Positions 27,146 through 38,064 of a stretch of DNA of 64,000 nucleotides are shown here, one piece after another (within the stretch, counting starts at the first letter, position 1; each line of letters begins with the position of its first letter). The notes below the pieces were generated by a model. That model saw only the letters and a list, made by a program, of their open reading frames with translations, did no database searches and was not told the DNA's origin. This stretch comes from Synechococcus sp. WH 7803 (lineage in GTDB: Bacteria; Cyanobacteriota; Cyanobacteriia; PCC-6307; Cyanobiaceae), in contig CT971583.1 in the NCBI GenBank assembly GCA_000063505.1, positions 1,457,918 to 1,521,917 on the forward strand, read 5' to 3'. The translations under genes and the position numbers were made by a program.

Positions 27146-28237
27146 TCACACGTTGAAGAGGAATTCCATCACATCCCCCTCCTCCACCACGTACTCCTTC
27201 CCTTCACTGCGCAGCCAACCCTTATTGCGCGCTTCAACGAGAGAACCGGCCTCCAGCAGTTTGTCGGTGCTGATCGTCTGCGCTCGGATGAAGCCCCTTT
27301 CAAAATCGGTATGAATCACACCTGCAGCCTGCGGTGCGGTCATGCCGGCCTTGAAGGTCCAGGCGCGGGTTTCCTTCTCCCCGGTGGTGAAGTAGGTGCG
27401 CAGCCCCAGAAGCTGATAGGTCGCCCGGATCAGGCTTTGCAATCCCCCCTCGTTCACCCCCAGGCCATCGAGGTAGTCCTGACGCTCCTCATCCCCGAGC
27501 TCGATCAGTTCTGCTTCCACCTGGGCTGAGATGCGCACGGTTTCGGCGCCCTCCTTGGCCGCCAACGCCACGATCTCCTCACAGAACCCATTGCCGCCCG
27601 CCAGATCGTCTTCGCTCACGTTGGTGGCATAGATGATCGGCTTGGCCGTGAGCAAGCCCAGGGGTTTCAGCATCAGCGCCTCCTCCTCGCTGAGTTCCAC
27701 ACTGCGGGCGGCACCACCTTGCTCAAGCACCGCTTGGATGCGCTCGAGAGCCGCATCTTCAATCTGGGCTTCCTTGCTGGTGCGCATCTGTTTCTTGAGG
27801 CGCTCCCGCCGCTTCTCAAGCTGCGCCAGGTCGGCCAGGCCCAATTCAAGGTTGATCACTTCCGCATCCCGGGCTGGGCCAACCGCCCCGGACACATGAA
27901 TGACGTCGTCGTCTTCAAAACAGCGGATCACGTGCACGATCGCGTCCACCTCGCGGATGTTGGCGAGGAATTTGTTACCGAGTCCCTCGCCCTGGCTGGC
28001 GCCCTTCACGAGCCCAGCGATGTCCACGAACTCCATCCGCGTGGGGATGGTCTCCGCACTGCTGCTGAGATCAGACAGCAACTCCAACCTGGAATCCGGG
28101 ACGGCCACCGTGCCGACATTGGGCTCGATGGTGCAGAACGGAAAGTTGGCCGCCTGCGCCTGCGCGTTGGCCACCAAGGCATTGAACAGAGTGGATTTGC
28201 CCACGTTGGGCAGTCCGACGATTCCGGCTTTAAGCAT
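27146..28237 (-). CDS. ychF: Redox-regulated ribosome-binding ATPase/GTPase YchF
   Basis: Obg-family P-loop NTPase, universally conserved, associated with ribosomes and stress. The protein of 363 residues starts with the G1 loop [16 protein letters not shown], has G3 [20 protein letters not shown], a coiled-coil insertion (about 130-165), and a C-terminal TGS domain ([12 protein letters not shown]). YchF members characteristically prefer ATP. Length and start are as in E. coli. Confidence 0.95.
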   Translation of the reverse strand: MLKAGIVGLPNVGKSTLFNALVANAQAQAANFPFCTIEPNVGTVAVPDSRLELLSDLSSSAETIPTRMEFVDIAGLVKGASQGEGLGNKFLANIREVDAIVHVIRCFEDDDVIHVSGAVGPARDAEVINLELGLADLAQLEKRRERLKKQMRTSKEAQIEDAALERIQAVLEQGGAARSVELSEEEALMLKPLGLLTAKPIIYATNVSEDDLAGGNGFCEEIVALAAKEGAETVRISAQVEAELIELGDEERQDYLDGLGVNEGGLQSLIRATYQLLGLRTYFTTGEKETRAWTFKAGMTAPQAAGVIHTDFERGFIRAQTISTDKLLEAGSLVEARNKGWLRSEGKEYVVEEGDVMEFLFNV

Positions 28238-28322
28238 GCCGGCGAATCTATCGGCAGGGCTGCGGCTTACACGGTTGCGCCGCCTACGCGCGAGACTGCG
28301 TTACGAAACATGTTCAGGGGCC

Positions 28323-29495
28323 ATGGGCAGCCAGAAGAGCGAGACCTCCGCCGGGGCCACGCACGCAGCCCTCAGGCCGCTCACCCGCCTCAGCGGCATC
28401 AAACGGCGACGACAACGCCTGATCGCTGCTGCAGCTGTCGTTCTGGTTGTCGGTGGCGGGGCCCTGATCTGGAGCCGTGGAGCCGGCACAGGACGGCGCC
28501 AACTGGCGGACTACACCGCCACCGCAAAACGGGGGACCCTTCCGGGCGTGATTACTGCCAGTGGTGAATTGGAGCCCATCCGGCGCGTGAATGTGAGCCC
28601 CAAGCGTCAAGGCCTATTGGATGCCCTGTATGTGGATGAAGGCGATGCGGTCACCAAGGGGCAGGTGCTGGCCCGCATGGACAGCGGAGACTTCACCGAT
28701 CGCATGGATGAGCTCTCGGCCCTCGAACGTCAGGCCAGGGCGGACTTCGAGGCGAAACGGGCCGACTACATCCGTTATCAAAAACTCGAAAACAGCGGAG
28801 CCATCAGTGCCTCGGATCTGGATGGCTACCGCGCAGCCTTCCTGAGCAGCAAGGAAGCGCTCACGGCCGCCAGGGAACGCATTCAGCAGCGCGATGTGGA
28901 AGGGAACGAACTCCTGATCCGAGCCCCCTTCAGCGGTGTGATCACCGAACGGTTCGCTGAACCAGGTGCCTTCGTGACTCCCACCACCACGGCATCAGCG
29001 AATGCCGGAGCCACCAGTTCCTCCATCGTTGAGCTCTCCGAAGGTTTGGAAGTGGCAGCGAAAGTGCCTGAAAGCGACATCGGTCGCATCCGGATCGGCC
29101 AAGACGCCACGGTGCGTGTGGATGCCTTCCCCGATCAGCGCTTCCCTGCCCGGGTGAGGGATATCGCTCCGCGGGCCGAGAAAACCGACAACGTGATTTC
29201 CTTTGAGGTGGAATTGACCCTGATCGATCCACCCCCAACCCTGCGCATCGGCATGACGGTGGACGTGGATTTCCAGACGGGTCGGACCGCTGAGAGCACC
29301 CTGGTTCCCAACGTGGCGATCGTGACCGAAAACGGCCAACCCGGCGTTCTGCTCGTTGGCAAGGATGACCAGCCCCGCTTCCAAGCGGTGGAACTGGGCT
29401 CCAGCAGCGGCGGCCAGAGTGCGATTCTCTCGGGGGTGAAACCTGGCTCCAAGGTGTTCATCGACCTTCCGCCCTGGGCGAAGAAGCGCGACTGA
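28323..29495 (+). CDS. HlyD/RND-type periplasmic efflux adaptor
   Basis: A membrane fusion protein of about 390 residues: basic N-terminus, one membrane helix (about 31-46, [16 protein letters not shown]), the lipoyl half-motif [14 protein letters not shown], an alpha-helical hairpin (about 130-190), the second lipoyl half I-R-A-P-F-S-G-V-I, then beta-barrel and membrane-proximal domains. I used the ATG at 28323; open frame upstream of it is antisense to ychF and not protein-like. No inner-membrane pump or MacB ATPase lies next to it. Confidence 0.85.
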   Translation: MGSQKSETSAGATHAALRPLTRLSGIKRRRQRLIAAAAVVLVVGGGALIWSRGAGTGRRQLADYTATAKRGTLPGVITASGELEPIRRVNVSPKRQGLLDALYVDEGDAVTKGQVLARMDSGDFTDRMDELSALERQARADFEAKRADYIRYQKLENSGAISASDLDGYRAAFLSSKEALTAARERIQQRDVEGNELLIRAPFSGVITERFAEPGAFVTPTTTASANAGATSSSIVELSEGLEVAAKVPESDIGRIRIGQDATVRVDAFPDQRFPARVRDIAPRAEKTDNVISFEVELTLIDPPPTLRIGMTVDVDFQTGRTAESTLVPNVAIVTENGQPGVLLVGKDDQPRFQAVELGSSSGGQSAILSGVKPGSKVFIDLPPWAKKRD

Positions 29496-29519
29496 TCGAG
29501 ATCCGACCTGCCCGAATCC

Positions 29520-32510
29520 ATGCCTGAAACCCTCGAGAAACCCCTGCTGTTGCTTGTGGATGGCCACTCCTTGGCCTTTCGCAGTTTCTATGCCTTCAGC
29601 AAAGGCGGTGAGGGTGGACTGGCCACAAAAGATGGCCGGCCCACCAGCGTGACCTACGGCTTTCTCAAAGCCCTGCTCGACAACAGCAAGGGACTGAAAC
29701 CGGAAGGGGTGGCGATCGCCTTCGACACCGCTGAACCCACCTTTCGCCACCAAGCCGATGCCAACTACAAAGCCCATCGCGATGTGGCCCCCGAGGTGTT
29801 CTTCCAAGACTTGGATCAACTGCAGACGATCCTGCGCGAACGTCTGAAACTTCCCCTCTGCCTGGCGCCTGGCTACGAGGCCGATGACGTGCTGGGAACC
29901 CTGGCCAACCGGGCTGCCGGCTCAGGCTGGCGCGTGCGCATTCTCAGCGGGGATCGGGATCTTTTCCAGCTGGTGGATGACCAGCGGGACATTGCCGTGC
30001 TCTACATGGGTGGCGGTCCGTATGCCAAGAGCAGCGGGCCCACCCTGATCAACGAAGCCGGCGTGGTGGCCAAGCTGGGCGTGATGCCCAACAAGGTGGT
30101 GGACCTCAAAGCCCTCACCGGCGACAGCTCCGACAACATCCCTGGTGTGAAGGGGGTCGGCCCCAAGACCGCCATCAATCTGCTCAAGGAAAACAACGAC
30201 CTCGACGGCGTGTATCGCGTGCTGGAGGAAGTGGAAGCCGAGGGGCCCAAGGCCAGCCGCGGTGCCGTGAAAGGTGCACTCAAGGGAAAGCTCAGCGCCG
30301 ACCGCGACAACGCCTATCTCTCCCGCCATCTCGCTGAAATCCTCGTCGACATTCCCCTGCCTGAGGAGCCTGTCCTGGAGCTGGGACCGGTGGATGGTGA
30401 AGGTCTGGAGGAGCAGCTTCAAGACCTGGAGCTCAACAGCCTGGTCCGTCAGATCCCGAGCTTCGTGGCCACCTTCTCCAGCGGCGGACTGACGGCGAAC
30501 GCCCATCTGCTGGAGGAAGCAACCGCCAAAAAAGCAAAAGGAGCACCATCCAAGGCTGGCGTTGCGGAATCTGGAGAAGCGGGCACGGATCCAGCCGCAA
30601 CTGGGGTGACCAGCCCCTCCACCCGACCCGAGCTCGCGCCGCAGGTGGTGAGCACCCGGGAGCAACTGCAGAGCTTGATGCAGCAGCTGATGGGATGCAC
30701 CAACCCCTCGGAGCCGGTGGCTGTGGACACCGAAACCACGGATCTGAACCCCTTCAAAGCCCAACTGGTGGGCATCGGCGTGTGCTGGGGAGCCGGCCTC
30801 AGCGATCTGGCCTACATCCCCGTGGGACACACAGATCCCGCGCTAACCCAGCTGCCGCTGGAGGTGGTGTTGGAGCAACTCGCCCCCTGGTTGAGCAGCC
30901 CCAGCCATCCCAAAGCGCTGCAGAACGCCAAATACGACCGCCTGATCCTGCTGCGTCACGGCCTGGTTCTCGGCGGCGTGGTGATGGACACGCTGCTGGC
31001 GGATTACCTGCGCGATGCCGCGGCCAAACACAGCCTCGATGGGATGGCCGAGCGGGATTACGGCATCACGCCCACCCTCTTCAGTGACCTGGTGGGCAAG
31101 GCCAAAGACGGCAAGGCCAGCTGCTTTGCCGAGGTTCCCAGCGATCAGGCAGCGCTCTACTGCGCCATGGATGTGCACCTCACCCGCAGGCTGGCGATTG
31201 ATCTGCGCCAGCAGCTCCAGGCCAGCGGCGAGCAGCTCACCAACTTGCTCGATCAGGTGGAACTGCCGTTGGAGCCGGTGTTGGCCTTGATGGAGGCCAC
31301 CGGCATCCGCATTGATCTCTCCTATCTCGACACCCTCTCCAAGGAGATGGGCGAGACCCTGACGCGGCTTGAGGCCGATGCCAAGCAAGCGGCCGGCGTG
31401 GACTTCAACCTGGCATCTCCCAAACAACTGGGAGAGCTGCTCTTCGAGACGCTGGGGCTTGACCGCAAGAAATCACGCCGCACCAAAACGGGCTACAGCA
31501 CCGATGCCACGGTGCTGGACAAGCTTGCGGACGACCATCCGGTGGTGCCTCTGGTGTTGGAGCACCGGGTGCTGAGCAAGCTGAAAAGCACCTACGTGGA
31601 TGCGCTGCCCCAATTGGTGGAGGCCGAAACCGGCCGCGTGCATACGGATTTCAACCAGGCCGTGACGGCCACAGGCCGGCTCAGCAGCAGCAATCCCAAC
31701 CTCCAGAACATTCCCGTTCGCACCGAGTACAGCCGCCGGATCCGCAAAGCCTTCCTGCCCCAGGAGCACTGGACCCTGCTCAGTGCGGACTACTCCCAGA
31801 TCGAGCTGCGCATCCTCACCCACCTCTCCGGGGAGGAGGTGCTGCAGCAGGCCTACCGCGATGGCGACGACGTGCATGCCCTCACTGCACGGCTCCTGCT
31901 TGAGAAAGACGACGTGAGCGCCGATGAGCGCCGGCTGGGCAAGACGATCAATTTCGGGGTGATCTACGGCATGGGCGCCCAGCGCTTCGCGCGCGAAACC
32001 GGGGTGAGCCAAACAGACGCCAAGGAGTTCCTCAGCAAATACCGGGAGCGGTATCCCAAGGTGTTCGCCTTTCTGGAACTGCAGGAACGCCTGGCCTTGA
32101 GCCGTGGCTATGTGGAGACAATCATGGGCCGGCGCCGACCCTTCCACTTCGACCGCAACGGTCTTGGCCGTCTTCTTGGCAAGGATCCGTTCGAGATTGA
32201 TCTCGATGTGGCTCGCCGCGGCGGCATGGAAGCCCAGCAGCTGCGCGCCGCGGCCAACGCACCGATTCAAGGCTCGAGTGCCGACATCATCAAGCTGGCG
32301 ATGATTCAGCTGCAGGCTGCTCTTCAACAACACTCCCTACCCGCACGCCTGCTGCTGCAGGTGCACGATGAACTGGTGCTGGAGGTGGAGCCTTCGGCTT
32401 TGGACGACGTGAAAGCTCTGGTGGTCTCCACCATGGAGAAGGCCGTGGAGCTGAGCGTGCCCTTGGTGGCTGAAACCGGCGTCGGCAGCAATTGGATGGA
32501 AGCGAAATAG
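29520..32510 (+). CDS. polA: DNA polymerase I
   Basis: Full-length family A polymerase of 996 residues. The N-terminal 5'-3' nuclease shows [14 protein letters not shown] and [11 protein letters not shown]. The proofreading domain keeps its acidic residues ([18 protein letters not shown]), so it should be active. The polymerase has motif [13 protein letters not shown], motif [15 protein letters not shown] and motif [11 protein letters not shown] low-complexity Ala/Gly linker (about 320-370) separates the nuclease and exonuclease domains. It functions in repair and Okazaki fragment processing. Confidence 0.97.
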   Translation: MPETLEKPLLLLVDGHSLAFRSFYAFSKGGEGGLATKDGRPTSVTYGFLKALLDNSKGLKPEGVAIAFDTAEPTFRHQADANYKAHRDVAPEVFFQDLDQLQTILRERLKLPLCLAPGYEADDVLGTLANRAAGSGWRVRILSGDRDLFQLVDDQRDIAVLYMGGGPYAKSSGPTLINEAGVVAKLGVMPNKVVDLKALTGDSSDNIPGVKGVGPKTAINLLKENNDLDGVYRVLEEVEAEGPKASRGAVKGALKGKLSADRDNAYLSRHLAEILVDIPLPEEPVLELGPVDGEGLEEQLQDLELNSLVRQIPSFVATFSSGGLTANAHLLEEATAKKAKGAPSKAGVAESGEAGTDPAATGVTSPSTRPELAPQVVSTREQLQSLMQQLMGCTNPSEPVAVDTETTDLNPFKAQLVGIGVCWGAGLSDLAYIPVGHTDPALTQLPLEVVLEQLAPWLSSPSHPKALQNAKYDRLILLRHGLVLGGVVMDTLLADYLRDAAAKHSLDGMAERDYGITPTLFSDLVGKAKDGKASCFAEVPSDQAALYCAMDVHLTRRLAIDLRQQLQASGEQLTNLLDQVELPLEPVLALMEATGIRIDLSYLDTLSKEMGETLTRLEADAKQAAGVDFNLASPKQLGELLFETLGLDRKKSRRTKTGYSTDATVLDKLADDHPVVPLVLEHRVLSKLKSTYVDALPQLVEAETGRVHTDFNQAVTATGRLSSSNPNLQNIPVRTEYSRRIRKAFLPQEHWTLLSADYSQIELRILTHLSGEEVLQQAYRDGDDVHALTARLLLEKDDVSADERRLGKTINFGVIYGMGAQRFARETGVSQTDAKEFLSKYRERYPKVFAFLELQERLALSRGYVETIMGRRRPFHFDRNGLGRLLGKDPFEIDLDVARRGGMEAQQLRAAANAPIQGSSADIIKLAMIQLQAALQQHSLPARLLLQVHDELVLEVEPSALDDVKALVVSTMEKAVELSVPLVAETGVGSNWMEAK

Positions 32511-32568
32511 CGGTCCTGCAACGGGTCCCGGGCTCCCGTTAGGCCGTAGCCTCGCCCTCAGATCCCGA

Positions 32569-34068
32569 ATGCCTGTGTCCCTGCGGTTCACCAACACGCT
32601 CACCCGCCGCACGGAACCGTTTCAGCCCTTGAAGGATGGGCAGGTGAGCATCTACTGCTGCGGCGTAACGGTCTACGACCTGTGCCACCTGGGCCATGCC
32701 CGCAGCTACATCAACTGGGACGTGCTGCGCCGGTATCTGATCTGGAGTGGCTACGCCGTCACCTTCGTGCAGAACTTCACCGACATCGACGACAAAATCC
32801 TCAAGCGTGCGGCGGAGGAGGGTTCGTCGATGGAGGCCGTGAGTGAGCGCAATATCGACGCGTTCCATGCGGACATGGATGCCCTGGGCATCCTTCGTCC
32901 CGATCGCATGCCCCGAGCCACCCGCTGCCTTGAGGGGATCCGCACCCTAATCGCTGAGCTCGAGGCCAAGGGTGCGGCCTACTCCGCCGATGGCGATGTG
33001 TATTTCGCAGTGATGAAACACGCCGGCTACGGCAAGCTCAGCGGCCGCGACCTCGCCGACCAGCAGACCAACGCGGACGGACGCGTGGCTGATGCCGAAG
33101 AAGCACGCAAGCAACACCCCTTCGACTTCGCCCTCTGGAAGGGAGCCAAGGCCGGTGAACCCAGCTTCCCCTCACCTTGGGGCAATGGCCGGCCTGGCTG
33201 GCATATCGAGTGCTCCGCCATGGTGCGCGAGGAGCTCGGCGACACCATTGACATCCACCTCGGGGGTGCCGATCTCGTGTTCCCCCATCACGAAAATGAA
33301 ATCGCCCAATCCGAGGCCGCAACCGGCCAGGAGCTGGCGCGCGTGTGGCTGCATAACGGCATGGTGAATGTGGGCGGGGAAAAAATGAGCAAATCACTCG
33401 GCAACTTCACCACCATCCGCGCCCTGCTGGAGAGTGGCCTATCGGCCATGACCCTGCGGCTCTTTGTGCTCCAAGCCCATTACCGCAAGCCGCTCGATTT
33501 CACCGCCGAGGCCCTGGAGGCCGCAACGACCGGTTGGAAAGGGCTGAACGCAGCACTCAGCCTTGGGGATCTTCACGCCGAAGCGCTGGGATGGACGCCT
33601 GCAGAGCCGATGGGCAACGACGCCGTTGTCGCCTCGGAGTCCTCTGCCATCGACACGCTGCTCAGCGCCCGGCAGCGCTTCAGCGCGGCCATGGACGATG
33701 ACCTCAACAGCTCCGGTGCGCTTGCGGTGCTTTTTGAGCTGGCCCGTCCTTTGAGGGCACTGGCCAATCGCCTCGACCGCGGCGACGCTCCGAACCACAA
33801 CGACGATGACGGCCAGGAGCTTCTGCAGCGCTGGTTGCTGCTCAGGGAGCTTGCAGCTGTTCTAGGGCTAAGGCTGGAGCACCCCTCAGCCCCCGAAGAA
33901 GAGTCCGACCTCGACAGCCAGTCCATCGAAGCCGCGATTGATGCGCGCCGGCTGGCCAAACAGTCGAAGGACTTTGCGGAAGCGGATCGGATCAGAGCGG
34001 AGCTCAGCGCCCAGGGCATCGAACTGATCGACAAACCCGGCGGCATCACCGAATGGCGACGGGGCTGA
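32569..34068 (+). CDS. cysS: Cysteinyl-tRNA synthetase
   Basis: Class I aminoacyl-tRNA synthetase of 499 residues. The zinc site that selects cysteine is visible as Y-C-C-G-V-T-V-Y-D near residue 28, W-H-I-E-C-S-A-M and H-H-E-N-E. The HIGH motif is H-L-G-H and the KMSKS loop is [11 protein letters not shown]. The C-terminal helical anticodon-binding part ([28 protein letters not shown]) is intact. The ATG at 32569 follows polA by 58 bases. Confidence 0.97.
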   Translation: MPVSLRFTNTLTRRTEPFQPLKDGQVSIYCCGVTVYDLCHLGHARSYINWDVLRRYLIWSGYAVTFVQNFTDIDDKILKRAAEEGSSMEAVSERNIDAFHADMDALGILRPDRMPRATRCLEGIRTLIAELEAKGAAYSADGDVYFAVMKHAGYGKLSGRDLADQQTNADGRVADAEEARKQHPFDFALWKGAKAGEPSFPSPWGNGRPGWHIECSAMVREELGDTIDIHLGGADLVFPHHENEIAQSEAATGQELARVWLHNGMVNVGGEKMSKSLGNFTTIRALLESGLSAMTLRLFVLQAHYRKPLDFTAEALEAATTGWKGLNAALSLGDLHAEALGWTPAEPMGNDAVVASESSAIDTLLSARQRFSAAMDDDLNSSGALAVLFELARPLRALANRLDRGDAPNHNDDDGQELLQRWLLLRELAAVLGLRLEHPSAPEEESDLDSQSIEAAIDARRLAKQSKDFAEADRIRAELSAQGIELIDKPGGITEWRRG

Positions 34069-34078
34069 CGGGCAGAGC

Positions 34079-34324
34079 TCAGGACTTGCGCTGCTGATTG
34101 GCCATCATCGCTTCGATCTTGCGGATTCTCGTGAGAGTGGTGGTCCAAACCTCAAGCCGAAAGCGTTGATCGCCAAGCGTGGGATCAGCGGGATCGGCAG
34201 CCTCGATCCAAGCCTGCAGTGCCTTGATCTTGGCTTCCGGGTTTTCCCTGGCTTCGAAGGCATCCCACAACTCCCGTTCCAGCCGAGCGCGCTCGATGAA
34301 GTTCCAGCGTTTGAGCCAGAGCAT
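34079..34324 (-). CDS. Small helical hypothetical protein (81 aa)
   Basis: From the ATG at 34324 the protein reads MLWLKRWNFIERARLERELW and continues with charged helices and an aromatic/Arg-rich end (E-V-W-T-T-T-L-T-R-I-R-K-I-E-A-M-M). The open frame extends much farther upstream, but that part is antisense to the DUF2721 gene and not protein-like. No membrane helix or known motif. It is convergent with cysS. Composition and compactness support a real gene of unknown function. Confidence 0.6.
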   Translation of the reverse strand: MLWLKRWNFIERARLERELWDAFEARENPEAKIKALQAWIEAADPADPTLGDQRFRLEVWTTTLTRIRKIEAMMANQQRKS

Positions 34325-34411
34325 GGGAAAACCTGCATCAGGGCACCTGTCTACCGGATTCAAGCCACGATCAGACTTAGGTTCTGGGGAAAGGAAGGTT
34401 GTTGATCGCCC

Positions 34412-34825
34412 ATGCAGCCGGAAAGTCTCTCCAAAGCAATCCAGCTGTCTGTTGCCCCGGTGTTCCTGCTGGCGGGAATTGGAGCACTCATGAATGTTCT
34501 CTCCGGACGCTTGGCGAGGATCGTTGATAACGCCAAGCAGTTGCGCCTCACCGCCGATGCCGGAGGTGACGTGGATGAACTGGAGCGACGACTGGCCAGG
34601 CGCCGCATGCAACTGGTGATCCGCTCGATCGAGCTGCTCACCGCCGCCACGCTGCTGATCGCCGCCATGGTGGCCGCCATGTTCCTGAGTGTGATTTCCA
34701 GGGTGAACCTCACCTTGGTGGTGGTGCCTCTGTTCATCGCCTCGATGGGGCTGGTGATGCTTGCAGCGATGTTCTTTCTCAGGGAGGTGCGCCTGGCCTC
34801 TGCGCTGCTCAACCGGCTGCTTTAA
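34412..34825 (+). CDS. DUF2721-family membrane protein
   Basis: A 137-residue protein with three hydrophobic segments: Q-L-S-V-A-P-V-F-L-L-A-G-I-G-A-L-M-N-V-L (about 11-30), then a basic amphipathic stretch with D-N-A-K-Q-L-R-L, and two more helices at about 75-95 and 102-122. The pattern S-V-A-P-V-F-L-L-A-G-I-G-A and R-L-A-R-I-V-D is the DUF2721 signature as I know it. Function unknown. Confidence 0.75.
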   Translation: MQPESLSKAIQLSVAPVFLLAGIGALMNVLSGRLARIVDNAKQLRLTADAGGDVDELERRLARRRMQLVIRSIELLTAATLLIAAMVAAMFLSVISRVNLTLVVVPLFIASMGLVMLAAMFFLREVRLASALLNRLL

Positions 34826-34845
34826 ACCCGCGGATTGCCCACCGC

Positions 34846-36192
34846 TCAGGCTGCGTAGGACCAGTTGCGCAGCAGATCCACCGTGCTGATCAGCAAGCCG
34901 GCGGCGATCACCACCGGTGAGATCCATCGCAAGCAGAACATCAGCACCCGTCTGAGCAGAGGTGAAGCGGCGGCGCTCTGCTGGAGATCCTCCAGAAAGA
35001 GATTGGGCACGACCCAGCCCATCAGCACAGCAATCAGCAAGCCACCAGCGATCAACAGCACACCGCCGAAGAGGGCATCCATTGTTTCCAGTACTTCCAG
35101 GCTCATGCTGGCCGGGATGCCAACGACAAAAATCACAGCGGCACTCACCCAGGTGGCCTTGCCGCGGCTCCAGCTCAAGCGATCCATCAGGGACGACACC
35201 GGCACCTCCAGCAGGGACACCGCGGAGGTGATCGCCGCCAGATAGGCCAAGGCAAAAAACAGCACAGCCACCACCCGGCCTGTCTCCCCGATCGATGACA
35301 GTCCCGTGGGTAAAGCGATGAAGATGGCTCCAATCGTGGAGTCGCTCACCACTTCGCCGAGGTTGAAGCTGATCACCACAGGGAAGGTGAGCATGCCGGC
35401 CAGCAACCCCACGGCTGTGTCCAGACCCACCACAGCCACGGCTTCCTGAGGCAGGGGCGCCTTGCGATTGAGATAAACCGAATAAGCAAGAATCGAACCA
35501 ATGCCCGTACCGATCGAGAAGAAGGCCTGACTGAAGGCATTGCGGATGGTGCTGATGTTCATCAGCTCCTCCCCATCCCAGCGCAGCAGAAAGGTGCGGT
35601 AGCCCTCACCAGCACCTGGAAGCGTGCTGGCCCAGATCGCCAGACCGATCAGCAGAAGCAAAAGCAGCGGCAGGGCCCAACGCGAGAGCCGTTCGATACC
35701 CGCCTGAACACCGGCTGCCACCACAAGAGCCGTGAGCAAGAGGCTGATGCCCTGACCGGCCAGCGCACTGTTGCCCCCGCTGATGGAGTCGAAGAACGCA
35801 TCAGCAGCCTGCTTGTTCTCAGGCAGACCAACCTGAAGCGCATGCACGAGGGTGTGCCCCGTCCATCCCATCAAGACGGCATAGAAGGCCAGGATTCCGC
35901 AGGAGGCTGCGATAAACATCCAGCCCATCGGCCACCAAGCCTTGCCAGCCGCTTTGCTGGGAGCCAGCAAAGGACTGCTGCCTGTCGTGCGGCCCAACAC
36001 CATTTCGGCCACCAGCACAGGCAAGCAGATCAGCCCCACGATCAGCAGATAGAGCAGCACGAAGCTGCCTCCACCACCCTGGGATGCGCGGTAGGCGAAC
36101 CCCCAAAGGTTGCCCAGGCCCACGGCACTGCCGGCAGCCGCCAGCACGAACCCGAAACCAGACTTCCACTGCTCCTTTCTCACCGCCGCCAT
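34846..36192 (-). CDS. Neurotransmitter:sodium symporter (NSS/SNF) family transporter
   Basis: Sodium-coupled amino acid type transporter, about 448 residues with 11-12 hydrophobic segments. Helix 1 has the family block [24 protein letters not shown], which carries the unwound Na+/substrate site, and helix 6 has [14 protein letters not shown] chose the ATG at 36192, which leaves 60 bases to the divergent dxr; an upstream TTG at 36243 would add 17 uninformative residues. The substrate is unknown. Confidence 0.87.
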   Translation of the reverse strand: MAAVRKEQWKSGFGFVLAAAGSAVGLGNLWGFAYRASQGGGGSFVLLYLLIVGLICLPVLVAEMVLGRTTGSSPLLAPSKAAGKAWWPMGWMFIAASCGILAFYAVLMGWTGHTLVHALQVGLPENKQAADAFFDSISGGNSALAGQGISLLLTALVVAAGVQAGIERLSRWALPLLLLLLIGLAIWASTLPGAGEGYRTFLLRWDGEELMNISTIRNAFSQAFFSIGTGIGSILAYSVYLNRKAPLPQEAVAVVGLDTAVGLLAGMLTFPVVISFNLGEVVSDSTIGAIFIALPTGLSSIGETGRVVAVLFFALAYLAAITSAVSLLEVPVSSLMDRLSWSRGKATWVSAAVIFVVGIPASMSLEVLETMDALFGGVLLIAGGLLIAVLMGWVVPNLFLEDLQQSAAASPLLRRVLMFCLRWISPVVIAAGLLISTVDLLRNWSYAA

Positions 36193-36252
36193 GAACGTGC
36201 TGTCCAGCCCTCTCGGCGGAAGTTTGCCAGCATCCGGAATCAAAGTGGGAGG

Positions 36253-37530
36253 ATGTCACCACTTGCCGGGATCCGTGTGAAAGCCATCAGCGTGCTGGGC
36301 TCCACCGGCTCAATCGGTACCCAGACCCTCGACATCGTCGAAGACTTCCCTGAGCAGTTCAGGGTTGTGGCCCTCTCAGCCGGCCGCAATCTCTCCCTGC
36401 TCGTGGAGCAGATCCAACGCCACAGCCCCGAGCTGGTCGCTCTGGCTGACGAAGCCTTGCTCCCTGAATTGGAGCAGCGCCTCCGGGCCCTGCCAGCTGA
36501 ACACCAGCCGCGGTGCAAGCCTCAGCTCGTGGGAGGTCCCAGCGGGCTGAACGTGGCGGCCTCCTGGGACACAGCCGACCTTGTGGTGACTGGGATTGTG
36601 GGCTGCGCAGGGTTGTTGCCCACCCTGGCCGCCATCCGCGCTGGCAAGGATCTGGCCCTGGCCAACAAGGAAACCCTGATCGCAGCAGGCCCGGTGGTGC
36701 TGCCGGAGCTCAAAAAGAGCGGCAGCAGGCTGCTGCCTGCGGATTCCGAACATTCGGCCATCTTCCAGTGCCTGCAGGGAACCCCCTGGGCTGAAAACGC
36801 CCGCCTCTCCACCGGTGTGCCCACGCCAGGCCTGCGGCGCATCCAGCTCACGGCCTCCGGTGGTGCCTTCCGCGACTGGGCCGCAGCCGACCTTGAGAAC
36901 GCCACTGTGGCCGATGCCACCTCCCATCCCAACTGGAGCATGGGCCGCAAGATCACCGTGGACTCCGCCTCCTTGATGAACAAGGGACTGGAGGTGATCG
37001 AAGCCCATTACCTTTTCGGGCTGGATTACGACCACATCGAAATCGTGATCCACCCCCAGAGCATCATCCACTCGATGATCGAGCTGGCGGATTCTTCAGT
37101 GCTGGCCCAGTTGGGCTGGCCCGATATGAAGCTGCCGATTCTTTACTGCATGAGCTGGCCATCCAGGCTGGAAACCCCGTGGAAACGCCTCGATCTCACC
37201 CAGGTGGGACAGCTCACGTTCCGAAGCCCCGATCCCGCCAAATATCCCTGCATGGAACTGGCCTACGCGGCGGGCCGTGCCGGTGGCACCATGCCAGCCG
37301 TGCTGAATGCGGCCAATGAGGAGGCAGTGGCTCAGTTCCTCGAGGAACGCATCCATTTCCTCGACATTCCCGATCTGATCGAAGCAGCCTGCGAGCGCCA
37401 CAAGGTCGATCGCATCGACCACCCCCAGCTCGACGATGTGCTGGCCGTGGATCAATGGGCGCGCCTGGCCGTGCGTGAGCAGGTGGCCCGGGGCACCCAG
37501 CGGATGTCGATGGCGGCGGTGGCTGCTTGA
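36253..37530 (+). CDS. dxr: 1-deoxy-D-xylulose 5-phosphate reductoisomerase
   Basis: NADPH-dependent second enzyme of the MEP isoprenoid pathway, feeding carotenoids, phytol and quinone tails. Visible: the Rossmann loop [14 protein letters not shown] near residue 15, [11 protein letters not shown], the catalytic [11 protein letters not shown] and [11 protein letters not shown], and the C-terminal helical domain. ATG at 36253 is one option and GTG at 36277 the other; both keep the nucleotide-binding loop. About 425 residues. The stop overlaps the TTG of the ferredoxin-like gene. Confidence 0.95.
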   Translation: MSPLAGIRVKAISVLGSTGSIGTQTLDIVEDFPEQFRVVALSAGRNLSLLVEQIQRHSPELVALADEALLPELEQRLRALPAEHQPRCKPQLVGGPSGLNVAASWDTADLVVTGIVGCAGLLPTLAAIRAGKDLALANKETLIAAGPVVLPELKKSGSRLLPADSEHSAIFQCLQGTPWAENARLSTGVPTPGLRRIQLTASGGAFRDWAAADLENATVADATSHPNWSMGRKITVDSASLMNKGLEVIEAHYLFGLDYDHIEIVIHPQSIIHSMIELADSSVLAQLGWPDMKLPILYCMSWPSRLETPWKRLDLTQVGQLTFRSPDPAKYPCMELAYAAGRAGGTMPAVLNAANEEAVAQFLEERIHFLDIPDLIEAACERHKVDRIDHPQLDDVLAVDQWARLAVREQVARGTQRMSMAAVAA

Positions 37531-37919
37531 TCAGCCATCACCTGCTGCTCTGCGCCACAGCCTCCAAAGCGAAGTGCTGCGATCCAGCCACAGGACTCGA
37601 AACCTGGAATGCGCTGAAGCGCCTCGTGCGGGAGATGGGGCTCGATGATCAACAGCGCCCAGAAGGAATCGTTCTACGCAGCAAAGTTGACTGTCTGAGG
37701 GTGTGCGAACGCGGGCCAATTCTGGTGGTTTGGCCTGAAGGCATTTGGTACGCAGACGTCACCGCAGACAAGATGGAGGCGATTCTTCACAGGCACATCA
37801 TTAACAATCAACCCATTGAGGAGTGGATTTATAAAACCACCCCATTCCAAAACCATTCACTTCAATCTGCTTCACAAGTAAGCACAACAAACATCGCGAC
37901 CGTCAACACAGAACACTAA
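37527..37919 (+). CDS. Thioredoxin-like (2Fe-2S) ferredoxin with AT-rich C-terminal tail
   Basis: A 130-residue protein. The first 100 residues match the small thioredoxin-fold ferredoxin family: [14 protein letters not shown] then [20 protein letters not shown], giving the cysteine ligands, and [11 protein letters not shown] near the end. The last 25-30 residues (after F-Q-N-H) are Ser/Thr/Asn-rich, encoded by visibly AT-richer DNA, and probably not part of the fold. The TTG start overlaps the dxr stop. The electron partner is unknown. Confidence 0.78.
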   Translation: MISHHLLLCATASKAKCCDPATGLETWNALKRLVREMGLDDQQRPEGIVLRSKVDCLRVCERGPILVVWPEGIWYADVTADKMEAILHRHIINNQPIEEWIYKTTPFQNHSLQSASQVSTTNIATVNTEH

Positions 37920-38026
37920 CGATTAATCCGCCCGGACAATCAATCCGTACCAGCACACGAATCAACGACTCCCAAACCCGAAACCACGGAACAGCTCGCC
38001 CAACCACTAGAGTCTTAAGCAAATCT

Positions 38027-38051
38027 AAAGCACCTTCTTCCGGTGCTTTTT
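38027..38051 (+). terminator. Intrinsic terminator after the dxr-ferredoxin pair
   Basis: AAAGCACC, a loop of TTCTTCC type and GGTGCTTT form a stable stem followed directly by a T run (38047-38051). It lies 107 bases after the ferredoxin stop. The T run overlaps the first possible TTG of the desaturase frame (38050). Confidence 0.8.
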
Positions 38052-38064
38052 GGCAGGCATTCTT

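Noticed and set aside
27900-28322. Upstream extension of the HlyD-type gene
   Set aside because: This part is antisense to ychF; the ATG at 28323 gives a normal adaptor N-terminus.
35842-36252. Upstream extension of dxr
   Set aside because: It lies antisense to the NSS transporter and has no protein-like features.
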